DNA of 64,000 nt from Verticillium longisporum. Taxonomy: Eukaryota; Ascomycota; Sordariomycetes; Glomerellales; Plectosphaerellaceae. The notes below the pieces were generated by a model. That model did not search any database and was not told where the DNA came from. It worked only from the letters and a program-made list of their open reading frames with translations. Positions 32,986 to 50,958 of this stretch are shown one piece after another. Positions within the stretch are counted from its first letter, which is position 1. Every line of letters starts with the position of its first letter. The translations under genes and the position numbers were made by a program. The DNA is taken from assembly GCA_019188255.1 (NCBI GenBank), contig JAETXT010000014.1, forward strand, positions 1,054,001 through 1,118,000, written 5' to 3'.

Positions 32986-34848
32986 ATGGTGCTTCTCAAG
33001 CTCCACGCCTGCGTGGCAGTCACCCTCGTCGCCCTGACAGAGGCGCTCCTTGTCTCCCGCGCGGCTACTCTCCCAGCCAGCATTCAGCTCATCCGCCAGG
33101 CTCCGGCCGGAGACGAGATCCAGCTCCAGATCGCCCTGAAGCATCAGAACATCCACAAGCTCGAGTCAAAGCTGCGGTCTGTCTCCGACCCTTCGAGCTC
33201 ACACTACGGGCAGTACCTCTCCAAGGATGAGGTCAATGCACTCTTTGCTGCGTCCAACCACTCGAGGACCGCCGTCGAGTCGTGGCTGAAGGACGCCGGC
33301 ATCACTGCCGTGTCAACTCGAGGCCCCCTCGTTGACTTTGTTACAACGGTGGCCAAGGCAAATGAACTGCTCGGGGCGGACTTTGCCTGGTTCGATGTCG
33401 AGGGTCACAAGAAGCTGCGAACGACTGAGTACTCCATCCCCGACACGCTCACGGCGCACATTGACCTCGTTGCACCAACGACATTCTTCGGCCGCACCAA
33501 GTCGCACCGCATGATACCCGACGATGAGACCTCCGAGCTCGATTCCCGACAAGCCCGCAACACGACGACCTGTTTGTCCGTCATCACGCCCGACTGTCTC
33601 GAGGAAGCATACAACTATGGCAGCTACAAGGCGGACCCCGCGGCTGGCAGCCGGGTCGCGTTCGCCAGCTTCCTCAACCAGTCGGCCCGCCAGGAGGATC
33701 TGACGCAGTACCTGAACACGTTTAAGCTGCCGCCTCGAAACTTCACGACGGTCCTCATCAACGGCGGCGAGGATCACCAGGACCCCAACGGCGACATTGG
33801 CGAGGCCAACCTCGACGCGCAGTTCCTGGCAGCCGTGACGAAGAACCTGCCGCTGAAGCAGTTCATCACGGGCGGCTCGCCCCCGTTTGTGCCGAACCTG
33901 CGCATCACCAACGCGTCGACCAACTCGAACGAGCCGTACCTCGACTTTTACGAGACGCTGCTGGCCACGGAAGACGAGGGCGTGCCGCAGGTGCTGTCGT
34001 CGTCGTACGGCGACGATGAGCAGACGGTGCCGGTCGAGTACGCGAAGCGCGTGTGCAACCTCATCGGCATGATGGGCCTCCGCGGCGTGACTGTCCTCGA
34101 GTCGAGCGGCGACGCGGGTGTCGGGGCGCCGTGCCGTGCCAACGACGGCAGCGGGCGCGTCGAGTTTACGCCAACGTTCCCCGGCACGTGCCCGTACCTG
34201 ACGGCCGTTGGCGGTACGCAGGCGTGGGCGCCCGAGGTGGCGTGGGGGGGCACCGCCGGCGGCTTCAGCAACTACTTTGAGCGGGCGTGGTACCAGAAGG
34301 CGGCCGTCAAGACGTACCTCAAGGAGTCGATCCCGGTCGAGGTCAAGTCGTACTACAAGCACGGCGGGTTCGTCGACTTTGGGGGCCGCGGATTCCCGGA
34401 CATTTCGGCGCACAGCCTCGAGCCGTGGTACCAGTTTGTCAATGCCGGCAGGCCCAGGCGGACGGGTGGCACGTCGTCGGCGGCGCCTGTGGTGGCGGGC
34501 ATCATCGGCCTGCTCAACGATGCGCGGTTGAGGGCTGGGCAGCCGACCATGGGTTTCCTCAACCCGTGGCTGTACGCTCGCGGCGTCGACGGCTTGCTCG
34601 ATGTTACCGAGGGCAAGGCCGAGGGCTGCGGCGGCATTGGCTTGCAGAGCGGCAATCCGGTGCCCGGTGCTGGCGTCATCCCATGGGCATCGTGGAATGC
34701 GACAAAAGGTAAGCAGCAGCTATCCGAGGACCTGATTGAACGAATAGATTGGCTAACAACACGACTAGGATGGGACCCCGTGACTGGACTTGGTCTTCCT
34801 GACTTTGAAGCGCTGCGACAGATTGCGGTCAATGGCACCGAGGCATGA
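32986..34848 (+). CDS. Secreted sedolisin (S53) serine-carboxyl protease, tripeptidyl-peptidase-like
   Basis: Two exons, 32986-34708 and 34769-34848, give 600 residues. A signal peptide (MVLLKLHACVAVTLVALTEALL) is followed by the S53 pro-domain (IQLQIALKHQNIHKLESKL, SDPSSSHYGQYLSKDEV, PLVDFVTTVAKANELLGADF). In the catalytic domain, GEANLDAQF carries Glu273 and Asp277, SSGDAGVG the oxyanion-hole Asp, and GGTSSAAPVVAGI the nucleophile Ser497. The C-terminal GLLDVTEGKAEGCGG and GWDPVTGLGLPDF fit the calcium-binding region. Such acid-active enzymes cleave tripeptides or act as endopeptidases outside the cell. The 60-nt intron (34709-34768) is a multiple of three with no stop, so an unspliced form would carry 20 extra residues before GWDPVTG; the spliced junction NATKGWDPVTGLG is the family-like one. 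Confidence 0.95.
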   Translation: MVLLKLHACVAVTLVALTEALLVSRAATLPASIQLIRQAPAGDEIQLQIALKHQNIHKLESKLRSVSDPSSSHYGQYLSKDEVNALFAASNHSRTAVESWLKDAGITAVSTRGPLVDFVTTVAKANELLGADFAWFDVEGHKKLRTTEYSIPDTLTAHIDLVAPTTFFGRTKSHRMIPDDETSELDSRQARNTTTCLSVITPDCLEEAYNYGSYKADPAAGSRVAFASFLNQSARQEDLTQYLNTFKLPPRNFTTVLINGGEDHQDPNGDIGEANLDAQFLAAVTKNLPLKQFITGGSPPFVPNLRITNASTNSNEPYLDFYETLLATEDEGVPQVLSSSYGDDEQTVPVEYAKRVCNLIGMMGLRGVTVLESSGDAGVGAPCRANDGSGRVEFTPTFPGTCPYLTAVGGTQAWAPEVAWGGTAGGFSNYFERAWYQKAAVKTYLKESIPVEVKSYYKHGGFVDFGGRGFPDISAHSLEPWYQFVNAGRPRRTGGTSSAAPVVAGIIGLLNDARLRAGQPTMGFLNPWLYARGVDGLLDVTEGKAEGCGGIGLQSGNPVPGAGVIPWASWNATKGKQQLSEDLIERIDWLTTRLGWDPVTGLGLPDFEALRQIAVNGTEA

Positions 34849-35823
34849 TGTGATGCTGCTGGGTTCCCGTGGTTGCGATGTAGTTGAAGATGCTGCGAGA
34901 GCAAGGTTAGAGTTGAGGCTCACGTTCGGTATGGCACGGCAGATGACGGGGTACAAGCGACAGAGGCGACGGGTGTGGTGATGGGGAGGTACCTGCACAT
35001 GGCCCCACTTGTACAGTGGTGACTTCCGCTTGAAGAAGCTACAGTGTACGGTCACTCTTTCCCCCAATCTCAAGCACAGGATCGGGAAAGAAGGCACCAT
35101 GATCTGCAGATTTTGAATTTGACATTGTTCACACCTCGGGCTTGGCATGTCTGCGATCAATCCACCATCTAGTGCAATTTTGACGGTGTTCTCTTGCTGT
35201 GAAGAAACCGGACATTAGCTGGCTACAACCGACAGGCTGATTGAGGCGTGGCTGTTGTGTCCCCACCGTACGAGCACTCCGCTCGGCACAGACAAGGCAG
35301 CTGCAGGGTCCGTCATAGCTCCCCACATTTCCCGTTCAGTAGGCACTACCCAGGTAACGAACGCTACTGCGTCAATGGGCCTGACGGGATAGGCCCAGCA
35401 GCAGGACGCTGACAAACATCCGCACGCCCCGATTCCGCACCCAGACGAATCTTCTCGTCGCCCTCTGGTCGAGTTGCTTTCGCGCTACTGTTCGTGTCGT
35501 CGTCACTCCTCCGAAAAGGAAAAAGGACAAGGAAAAGAAGGAGGGGTTCCCGTCGATTTCAACCAGCTTCTCCCACCCTGATCGTCAGGTCCTCGTCCAT
35601 CTGCATACACGTGCATCTCGAAGCACTTCGTCATCGACATCATCACGAGCATCCCCATCTCTCCACTCGACTGCAGCCACGCGGTTACTGCTACTGCTGC
35701 TGCTGTTGCTGCTGCTGCTGCACAGTCTCGACACTCCGACCCCACGCCCGTGGATGACTGCCCTCGCGGCGGCCTAGCCCCCGTAGTAGCCTCACGACGC
35801 GATCGAAGCTGCCGACAACCACA
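34849..35823. other. Intergenic region with (CTG)n in the YCF1 leader
   Basis: 3' flank of the protease gene, then the promoter and C/T-rich leader of the ABC transporter. A CTG/TGC-rich trinucleotide tract lies at 35687-35721, about 100 bases before the transporter start. Confidence 0.55.
35687..35721 (+). repeat. CTG trinucleotide tract in the YCF1 5' leader
   Basis: An imperfect run of CTG triplets (interrupted by CTA and TTG) just upstream of the ABC transporter start at 35824. It is probably transcribed as part of the leader. Confidence 0.8.
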
Positions 35824-41251
<5,428 letters not shown>

Positions 41252-44200
41252 CGAGGAAGACGTGTCTCGGGAATACGCTTGTGAAAGGACCGGATTGGAT
41301 CTGGCCGTCACTACGGAGCGGGGGAATCCGCTTGCCACTTCAAGCGAGGGAGGGAGGGGAAGGGGGCTGATAAGCAGCGTGGCCCAACGGGTCGTCAGCA
41401 TTGATCCACTCGTCATCGAGAAGGCTGCCGGAGAGGCGGGGTGCTGAGACGGATGGAAAAAGAAAAGAAAAAAGCGAAACCTGTTTTTAGTCTGACCCGT
41501 TTTGTATCAGAGGTCTGGTCTGGTGTAAAGCTAGTTGTATATACCTTGTCGCGCATTTGTCGACGTGGACAAAACTAAAGGAGCTGGGTACATCTTGCCA
41601 GCCCTGTGTTTGAACACGCATATTCCGCTATTGTCAGAATTTGTACCTCGGTGTGGGCATGAAGCTGCGTATGTTCACGTTTTCTCCACGGCGGGAGAGA
41701 CCTTCGCACTATTGAGACGGGCGGGGACTCAAAACTCAATACAGCCAGGTTGCAGTCCACTCAACTGACAACAAACCGGCAGCATTTCGCATCTCCTAGG
41801 CTGTGAAAAGGGCGAGTACAAGACATCGTCGCCAAGGGAGAGTGGCATGACGATGTCTATCAAACACGGAACTTTTGCTAGCTAGGCCGAAGGGGGGCGC
41901 TACGAGCGCCACACAGACCATCAGCTTTCATTCAGTGACCGATGGAGCAACGATGGGCTTTTCGGGGCGAACTCGCTTGCGTTCAACCGCCCAGCTAGGA
42001 GTATAACTGCGATACCAAGATGATTGTCATCCCTCGCTAGGCACCTTAGTTTGGAGCCAGGCTTCAGGCCGGCAGGCGGCTGGCGGCAGGCAGCAAGCGG
42101 GGGCGTCGTTTGTGGCTGTCGACCCCAGCCCAAGGCTAGTCAGCCTCGCGCCACCCAGAGGTCGGATCTTCGACACTTCGAGTTGGTGATGAACAGTGCG
42201 GCTAAGTGCCCGGCGTGCGTGTGACCCGAGGCAGCTAGAAATAAATACAAAAAAACAGGTGCGATCAACACATCGCCATGCGAGGCGTGTGCGACATTGG
42301 CAGGGCACATCCCTGGGGCACCATGGCGTTTTCCTTGCCCTCACATTTCAGGTCCCGTCTCCCCCCCTCCCATGACGACAGGAGTGTCTAGACTGGGACG
42401 TCGCCCGCCCGTCTGCTCCCCCCACCTCACCGGTCTCACATGGCGTGTGACATCCGGGTTGCAGAGACCATTGACAAAGGGCGCTCGCTGTCCTGTACTC
42501 AAAAGGAACCACTGGCGGAAGCTCGGGCGGGGGTGGCAGAGACACGAGGTGAAGCATGGCTGCTGTTGTGCAGAACTCTCGCCCATTTGAGACAAGAAGC
42601 ATGGGTGGGCCGTTGTTGTGGGACAGTTGTCGTCAAGGTGGCACCGACAGGGCGCCATGGAGGTGATCGGAGCTGCCAAGCCGCGCCCGGCCGTCGCCTG
42701 CTACCTGTATTCGGACATTTGCGTCGCCGGGCTGATGGTATGGATGGATTGACGAGTAGCTGGGATGTGACAGAGATGACTGCATTAGCTCGTCCAATCC
42801 TCACCGCCGGGGCCATGTTGCCCCAACGTGAGGTGAGGGATGCGGCCCAGCGCTGGAAGCGTTTGCTTTCTGATGTTGTCTTCACGCATATACCTACGGT
42901 ACGGCGACAAGTGACGAGTTCTGCTGAGCGAGCGTGCCGAGAAAACCCTGGACGCCAACTCGGAGTCAGATAGACTGACGCGCGGGTCCAGGAGCGTTTC
43001 AAAAATGGGGTCATCGATCTGGCCGGACGAAAGCGAGCACGCAGAACGTCTTGCACCAGCGCAATGGTCCCTGGCCCATGCCCAGTATATTACTGTTCGA
43101 GGCCGGCGAGCTCAGTCGCACACCGACACTGGCGGGCTCGCTTACTGCACACTGTCACCGGACACTCCCTGGTCCGCGGCTCAGTCAAGGTTCAAGCAAT
43201 ATCAGACTTGCAGAATATTGCATGCAAAAGCCGTGAAGAAACGACTTGATCAGAGACATGGCCTGACTTGACAGGCGGCATTGAGTCACAGGAACAGACT
43301 CATGAGCTATTCATATTCATGGCAGCGATACCCTGCACTGTGCCATTTCGAAATAACAGGATCAATGGCCCGGCCTACCAGGGGTTCGAAAGCTCTCTGC
43401 TCGTCTTGCCCCCAAATGGTGAACTGTGGCGTGCCCAGAATGCTGTGCAACACACCCTGTGCGACCCCAGAACCTGTCGCTGTCGGAGGTCGGCTGTTTG
43501 TAAACGCATGACAGGTGCACGGAGCTTCATTTCTGGACTGAGGCGAGAGGACTGGCTGAAGCATCTGATTGCTGGACATGAGCGGGTCCGCAATAGGTAG
43601 TATCGTGCAAGGTTCCGTCCGAGGGTACTCACTCCTGGCAAGGTAGCAATGCAAACGCTCTATCGCTCTGCTTTAATCCGACTTGCCAATAGGCCAGAGA
43701 GACATGCTCGGAAGCCAAGTCTGTTGAAGCAGCCTATCTAGGATGTCGAAATTCGATGTCACCTCGAGAGTCGATATCAAATTACATTCGCAGCCATTCA
43801 CAGCCGATCACGATGCCTGCTGTGCCTGGTATGCTTGGCACCACATCTGCACCCCCCTTCCTTTCCCTTCAAGCATCCCGATTCGGGGCCAACGGTCCAA
43901 ACGAATGGGTAGCCTGCATTGAATTGGCGTCAACCAACGACCGTTGGGAGTCTGAGAGCCAGCAAACAGAGCCCGTTGGCTGACAGGATGGTGACGACCC
44001 ACAATGAACGTGAGAGAAGCAAAGTCCTGGCTTTGGCAGGTCTCCATTCCCACTCAGATGGTAACGTAGCCACGAGGCGCCGGTATCCTTGGCGTACAGG
44101 GCTCTCCAAGCTGAATCAGCCTCTCGTTATGGGAGTGGCTCGAAGAAGAGGCCATTCTCGCACTCCATCTTCCACTCTCCAGTCAGCTTCAGCGTAGACG

Positions 44201-45179
44201 CTGTGTTACGGGCTCCAGGGGGTGTCAACTCGAAGACAAACTTCAGCTCCGAGGAGAGCAGTCCGAGGGGAGAGATCAAGGGGGGCTCCGACGGCCCTGT
44301 CTAGCTGGGCGACCGAGACGGTGTTTCCGAAAGGCTTCGCGATACTTATCGTGTTTTTTTTTTTGTCTGGAGCACAGGCCTTACTCTGCGCACGTCGGAG
44401 GTGTCGAAAAAGAGTTGAGATGACAGGCGGCTATGAGTGGAGCCCCCACTGCGAAATATGGTGGTAGAGGAGATTGTGGGGAAAGTCAGAGAGGAAAAGC
44501 TGAAAAAAGGGAGCTAGGAATTCCATCTGAAGGGATCGTCGTCCGCTGTAACGGCGACTGACGCATGGTGAACTGACTCGAACGGAGACAAACGGAGACT
44601 TTTGAGGGCATAATGGGTAATCGCCGTGCCTTCGCATCGGCGATCCATCTAGCGTTCGGTAGGAGCAGGGCTCCTCAGGTACCAAGCATCGGGCAACCGG
44701 CGGCGACCTCGGAGCTGAAAGCACAGTGGCCGTGGAAGAAGGCGAGCGAGCGTGGTTGTCTAGTATTCTGGTTGCTTGTTTTGTCCGTCCCAGCGGGCGT
44801 CAGTCGTATGCAGAATTGGTCGTGTTCATCAACAGGCACAGTCCCCTTGCATGCGGAAGATCCGGAAACTGTCCAGGATGGTCTGCTACTTATTGCTGGT
44901 GCACGGGGAAACACCACGGACGTGCGGTACATGCTTCGTTGGCAATGGAGAAGCACCGTCTGTGCCAGCCTGACGACCATGTGTGGAGGCTTCAGGCGCA
45001 GGCCGTGCAAAAGCCCAGAACCGTTTGGGTTGCTGTCGGGGCAGCCGGATCACCGGCTGCTGTGCTGTTGTGCAACGTGAAGTACGTCTGAGCTTTGCTG
45101 CGGGCTCGAGTTTGACCTAGAAAGAGTGCAGCGTTGGCCCTCGTAGGCAGGCATGCCAGGTCGGGGCGATCATGCTGCC

Positions 45180-45433
45180 ATCCCTTTAGTGCCCAAATTT
45201 GGCCTCAGTACTTCGTATGATCGACAGCCGAGTGGCAGAAAATAAATATCGCCAATTGAATTAAAGGATATAGCGAGCAGTACATCTAGATGCCTGTCTG
45301 TTACTTATATCGCACAGATATACCTGCCCTCAATTATGTACTGAGCTTGTACCTGCTCAGATCCACATCGAAGCTCATTAGGCAGGCGGTGATCAGTGTA
45401 TGTACTGAGGCCAAATTTGGGCACTAAAGGGAT
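45180..45433. mobile_element. MITE-like element with 32-bp perfect terminal inverted repeats
   Basis: The left end 45180-45211 (ATCCCTTTAGTGCCCAAATT then TGGCCTCAGTAC) is the exact reverse complement of the right end 45402-45433. The 190-bp interior is AT-richer than its surroundings and non-coding. This fits a non-autonomous DNA transposon. No clear target-site duplication is visible (left flank CTGCC, right flank ACATA). Confidence 0.8.
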
Positions 45434-47024
45434 ACATAGACAAGAGTGAGGATGGGACGGGTGTGAGGATGGGTCCAGGGGGGTTGAACTGGCAAGATCC
45501 TGGGTAGCGCACGGGGGGTGTTTGAGGGCCTGGCATAGGCCAATTCAAGTTTCCAAGGTTGAGATGCTGATGGTCGACCGTCGTGATAAGAGGTGCGTGA
45601 TGTTTGACTTGGACTTCAGGTCAGGTACCTACGGGAAGTAGATGGGACAGATGTACCTTGGTGGCATGCAATGCAGGCGGATAGTTACCCCCCCCCCAGC
45701 AAACGAACTGAGGGCAAACACCAAGGCCGGCACTTGACCGCGCCAGTCGAGATTTCCACCTGAGTAGCTGATCAATTCACGCCGTGAGGGACCTGCCTCC
45801 GACACCTTGCCTTCCCGAGAGATGGGTACCATGTAATACATGTAGACATGAAGGTTGTGCCTATGAGAGTCAGAAGGAACGATCCAACAAAGCTAATCCG
45901 ACCGGGCCTGCTTGCCGTGGTGTTGATGGCCAGTCGCCCCTGCAATGCCAACATGGCTCGCCCCGCATCCAGTGGGTGAGCATCTTCCCTCGCTTAGAGG
46001 ACAAAGGTTCAAGGTGCTATAGGTGAGATTGATCGATGGGGGTGAGTTGAAGGGTATGCTGGAGTATCGAGTCCAGTCAGGTAAGGTCAATCTCGAAGCC
46101 GAGGCTTGGGGTCTTGGGGGGGGACCAAGTACTGATCAGTTATTGGATGATGGGCTGGCTTGTGAAGTCAAGTCATGTCCATGCTCGGTGGGGGTGCTCC
46201 AGATATGTCGATTCCTTCCCACCTGCCTGCCTTAGTCTCCTTCAGCTATCCATGGGAATCTCCTCCGAGCAGCCGTGACACCCGTGCAGCTCTCTCCCTC
46301 CCTGCGTAGAACTACTTACTACTAACGAAATTGCACTGGATCTCTGTCATATGCTGCGGCTCTGCCCGTCATCGTTCGGGCGAGCTCTGGCCAGGGGCGT
46401 GGAGGGGGGAGAAGGGGGGGAGAGGAGACGCCGCAACAGAGTCAGTCGGCCAAAAGCCCACTGTATCCACTGTATCGGCCGACAGAGGGGGGCCACTGGC
46501 GGGGACAAGAGGGCCCCAGTGGCCCTTGATGCCTGTATGCAACCCACCTTAAGGTTCAGGGGAGTGGAGGGAAAGAAGCCCTTGCCGTCGCTTTTGCTCG
46601 TAAAATGCCTAGCTTCCCTGAGCGGTTGATTGAGATGCAGCACTTTAGGCAAGACCTGCCCCGCCCCGCCCCGCCCAAGCCCACGCCCCAGTAGCGACCC
46701 CCACCACCTCGTTCTTGCCCTGTCATGTTCCGCCAGGGTGAAGTGCGCCAAGACCCAGGGCGGGCAGGCAGGACCTTGACTAGGGGATGTGCGCGGGCCC
46801 TGAACGCCTGCGCCTGCGCCTGGAGCTGGCAGAGGCAGAAGGGCAATTCGCACCTGCCTGCGGCCTGCCTAGGTAGATAGCGGGAGCAAGGCATGCGTGG
46901 CCGCCACCCTCACTTACCTTACAGGAGAGACACCATCCACGCAACTCAGACATACCATGTACAACTTGAGCGTGGGCTCCAAGGATCTACACGGCCATGA
47001 GGCCATCGCCCCTTGGTTCAGCCC

Positions 47025-47072
47025 TTTTTTGGCCTATCTGCCTTTTGGCCTATCTGCCTTTTGGCCTATCTG
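47025..47072 (+). repeat. 3 x 16-bp tandem repeat
   Basis: Unit CCTTTTGGCCTATCTG, two exact copies at 47041-47056 and 47057-47072, with a near-identical copy before them. No gene contains it. Confidence 0.9.
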
Positions 47073-50000
47073 CCTGAATATCTAGACTACATACATGTGG
47101 CCTCAACGCTCTTCGATGCAGTCGAGAGACGTCCGGTCCAGGAATTATTCTTCCGCTTGTCAACTTTGCGTCAAGCCAGCAGGACTGTAAATGACCCAGA
47201 GGCTCCCGCTCGACTCGCCTAGGCCCACCCTTGATTTGTAGCTAATGAAGGTGGCTCAGAAACTGACTGTTCGTCATCCCGCTATCGTTTGCCTTCTTCG
47301 GTCTTTCGCTGTGATCCTTGGCCGTTCCGAGACCGATGCCGATGCCGGCAATTTTCTCGCTCCCAGTAGCCCACAGGTTTGCTTGCATACGAGACCCGAC
47401 CAAATCAGGTCGCTGGTCAAGAACCAGGCTGAGGCGAGCGAGGAACCCCGACGGACGCTCGTGCGGCGGCTGCGGCCGTAACGCTCCCGTTTAGCCTATC
47501 TCAGGGCCTCTTAGAGCCCCTACTTTGGTCTAGGAAGGCACGGATACACCCTAGCGAGGCTCGTCCGCCGACCTCTACCGCGAGGTTCTTCCCGGGCGCG
47601 TCACCTGGGGTGGGCGGCGCCCGTCATGCCCGTTCTTCCCGTTCTTCGTCCCGTCCCTGGGCCAAGGACAGGCCCGTCGATCATGGATTTTGTTCTACTG
47701 GTATCCTCGCCGATTTATCAACCCACGACAAGTTGAGTCTACAGCTGACATGTTTCTCGTCTGGCGACCTTTAAAAATTCCCAGTGCCTAGGGGGCCAAT
47801 CTTTTGCGATCCAAGCGATTCAACGAAATGGCTAGCGGCTTCTGTCGATTACATTGTACGATGAAAGACATGAGGCGTTTCCAGAGTCATTGGTCAAGAT
47901 CCTGAAGCGTTCAAGCCAAGTGCCCTCGCAAAATCCTGGGGCGACAACCTAAGCAGAGTACAAGTCACTTCAGGAACCGAATTAGGATCGAACAAACACA
48001 AACTTTGCAAGTTTACCTATTGGTCCCTTGCGTCGCGTCGTTTCGAACCCCGAAGTGGACTGTGTGTCCTTGGCTTGCCCTCAACACGGGTCTCGCAAAT
48101 GCCCAACCCGTGAAATGCCGGATCTTTTGCACCGCAGTAGCACAAGGTCAGCATCTCTTGGGCCGGCAAAGAATTCCCAGTAGATAGCCCATGTCTCCGT
48201 TTACCACAGCTCACGAACCCGCGCACTGCGATGGCGACTTGCGACATGACTGGCCCGGCGATTGGATAGTCCGTGCCTATAGGTACTCAAAAACTACCTC
48301 GTGGTTACATGAGGGGTCGGCCAGCCGAAAAGGAAAGCAGAAAAAGCAATTACTCCTTGTGGACGATGAGAATGATGCAATCAAGACTTCGCACCAGGCA
48401 TTATCGCCTTCGAATGGCTGGCGAGGCTCTTGCCGACCGATGCGCCATCCCAACTAGACCCACCACTTGTCTCACTCAAACCCCTGCACTACGACATGGG
48501 TTGTTCTCCCACACTTCATGCGGCCACGCACCTTTCACAATTCTTGTTCACCCCCACCCCCTTTTGGCTCTTCCTGGAGTCGTCAGCAGCTGGCTTCTGT
48601 CCCCTCATTGATTTTAGTGCGAAAGAGGCAGCTACAGGGACGACCTGTGGCTTGCGGCACAATGGGCGACATGCTCAGCAAAGTAGTTCCTTTGGAGCGC
48701 CCGCAAGACCTCACTGGTGTTCTCCTCCTCATGGGTACCTGGCAACAAACAGTGTTAGATTCGCTTGGCCTTTGGGGTGTAGGACATGGACTCTCAGAAT
48801 CGTTCCCAGCTGGCATCACGGCATTCTCCCCCGTGGCCATTCATTGCCTACCCGATGCGTCATTTGCCCAGCAGCTGGGCAGCTGGGTTGCCAGTGCTAG
48901 CCCGGAGGCTTGGCGAAAAGGATGGAGAAGAAGGCGGGGGCGCATTTGGATTGTTACACCTTGGCTTGCCATTCGGCGGCCAGCACATTTGACTACCGTT
49001 TAAGCGGGTTGTGGATTACCCGCAACGCAACGAACGGTATGCCATCGTCACGCACTTGACGCACATACTTTCACAAAGTGTGGCTCTCCGAAATTCGTTG
49101 GACGGTCGCTGAACGCTGGATATGTTCAGCCACTGACTGCACAGATACCCATAACAAGATCCAAAGCAGACGCCTGCAGCGGTTTGTGGTGGGCAACCTA
49201 GGCGCAGTCTTCCACCTGGTTGGAACCCGAGGCACGGTATTGGACGGACTTGGGGAGCGGCTTCTAGACCCCCTCCTCCCCTCTCCACATCCTATCAACA
49301 CGCCAGACCAGGGTGCTTCTGCATGCCTACCGCCCTTGTCATCTATCACAAAAGGCAGGGAGCAGGTACCTCGAGTATGGATACCTCCCAGTCGAGCCAG
49401 TTGCCCATGCCCGCTCCACCGAGTCCAAGAGGGCCTTCTTCTTCTCCACTGGCACCGGGCCCGTGTGAGGAACACTTGTCGCCAACTGCCTCCCCACCAA
49501 CCGTCGCCGCGTGGGATCTCCTTCACTCGTTCGCATACCGCAGCCCGTGGCGCATGAGTGCAGAGAGGTGTTACATCGGTCTCGTCGGAGGTATCGCTGC
49601 TCGCCCACCTCCTCTTGATTGCCCTTCTCGACAGGAAGCCATCCACCTATCCGTCCACGCATCGAATCTGGTCTCCAGCAGCTTGCCCGTGTCGTGAGCA
49701 GACACTGTCCTTCTAACGGGAGACTGCGTCTGGGCGCCCCCTCCTCCTTCGTCAGCTGCGTCTGCTCGTTGGCTCATCGAGTCACGTCGATCGCCCAATC
49801 GTGCTCTGAATCGTCTCGGTTTGCCATTCTATCGCAAGCATCTCCCCTGCGGCTCCCCCTTTGCACCAGGCTTGCTCTCTGCCGCCGACGTGTGGAGATC
49901 GATAGCACCGGCACTAGATCAAGTCACTCTGCCCCAAGCCTCAAACAACCGACATATTGCCATACCTGGCTGGTCGCCCGCTCACCTCGTCTCGATCTTC

Positions 50001-50958
50001 ACCTCACCATTGCCCTCATCCTAGGATCAGCCTTCACCACGCCGACACAGGACCCTTTCTAGCCAAAGCCACTAAGACAGGACGTGAACCAGTGGAGAGC
50101 TCATCCCCCCGATGTCTCTGACCTTTCTGCTCGCCATCAGGACTGTAATGCCTTGCTCAACAACACTCGTCTGCCGCCCAATTTGATCAGTCACCTTGGA
50201 ACTCTGCTTTCGAACGCCCCATTGCTAGTCGAATTCAAAGCTCCTGCCATCTCTGACAGCTAGAGACTGTGCTTCTTTGTCCTTCACCACCGGACAACAA
50301 GCCCTTGCAACAGCCTCTGCCAGCAGTTTGGCCTTTCGGCTGGGCACTGCGTTTGCACATCAGCTCTCCTTTTCAAGCCCCCCGGTCCTTCCTACGCGGG
50401 CTCCCGTCCGGCAACTTCACTCCCGCGTCAACAGTCACATCGCAACTTCTGTCAGCACTCTGCTCTACGGAACCGTGGCCACAAAGTCCACAGGAGCGGT
50501 CTGATAATTAACTGACAGCTCGCCATCCTTCTGACGCAGCTCTTTCTTTCTATCTCCTGCACACGCTTGTCATCGGACTACATAGTAACGCGAACTTCAT
50601 TAACGCAGTACTTGCGACAGCACCTCTTTCTCGCACAAGCCGTATCCCGTCTAACTTGAGCACCTGGTGTCACATCGGCTTCTGATTCCACCGCCGGGCC
50701 TCAACCGACATCCGACTGCAGCGGGAGCGCAGTAAGCCAATCCATGCTCTGGTTCTTTCCTCACAGATTAGCACTTTTGTCTGACTCGACCTAGTCATAC
50801 GTCGTATTCAAGTCGCCTCTGGCTCAGCTCCGCCAATCCATACGACAGAGTGCACACTAGCTTCGCTTGCTGTTCCTTTAAAGGCAGATCGAACAACGAC
50901 CCCCTCTCGTTACAGAGTGACCCGGAGCGGAGTCGCCTGAACTCACTTCGCTGTCATC

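Larger units (their letters stand above)
41252..50958. other. 9.7-kb region without a recognisable gene
   Basis: None of the many open frames has a recognisable domain, signal peptide or coding-like codon use. Inside are a 254-bp inverted-repeat element (45180-45433), a 3 x 16-bp tandem repeat (47025-47072) and GC-rich CCCCG repeats near 46660-46690. The last ~1.5 kb (49400-50958) is C/T-rich and may be the promoter and a long leader of the YDR124W-like gene. I saw no tRNA or rRNA gene. Confidence 0.5.

Noticed and set aside
33313..34413. 366-codon minus-strand frame opposite the sedolisin gene
   Set aside because: Shadow; product is Arg/Val-rich with no domain, while the plus strand holds a complete protease.
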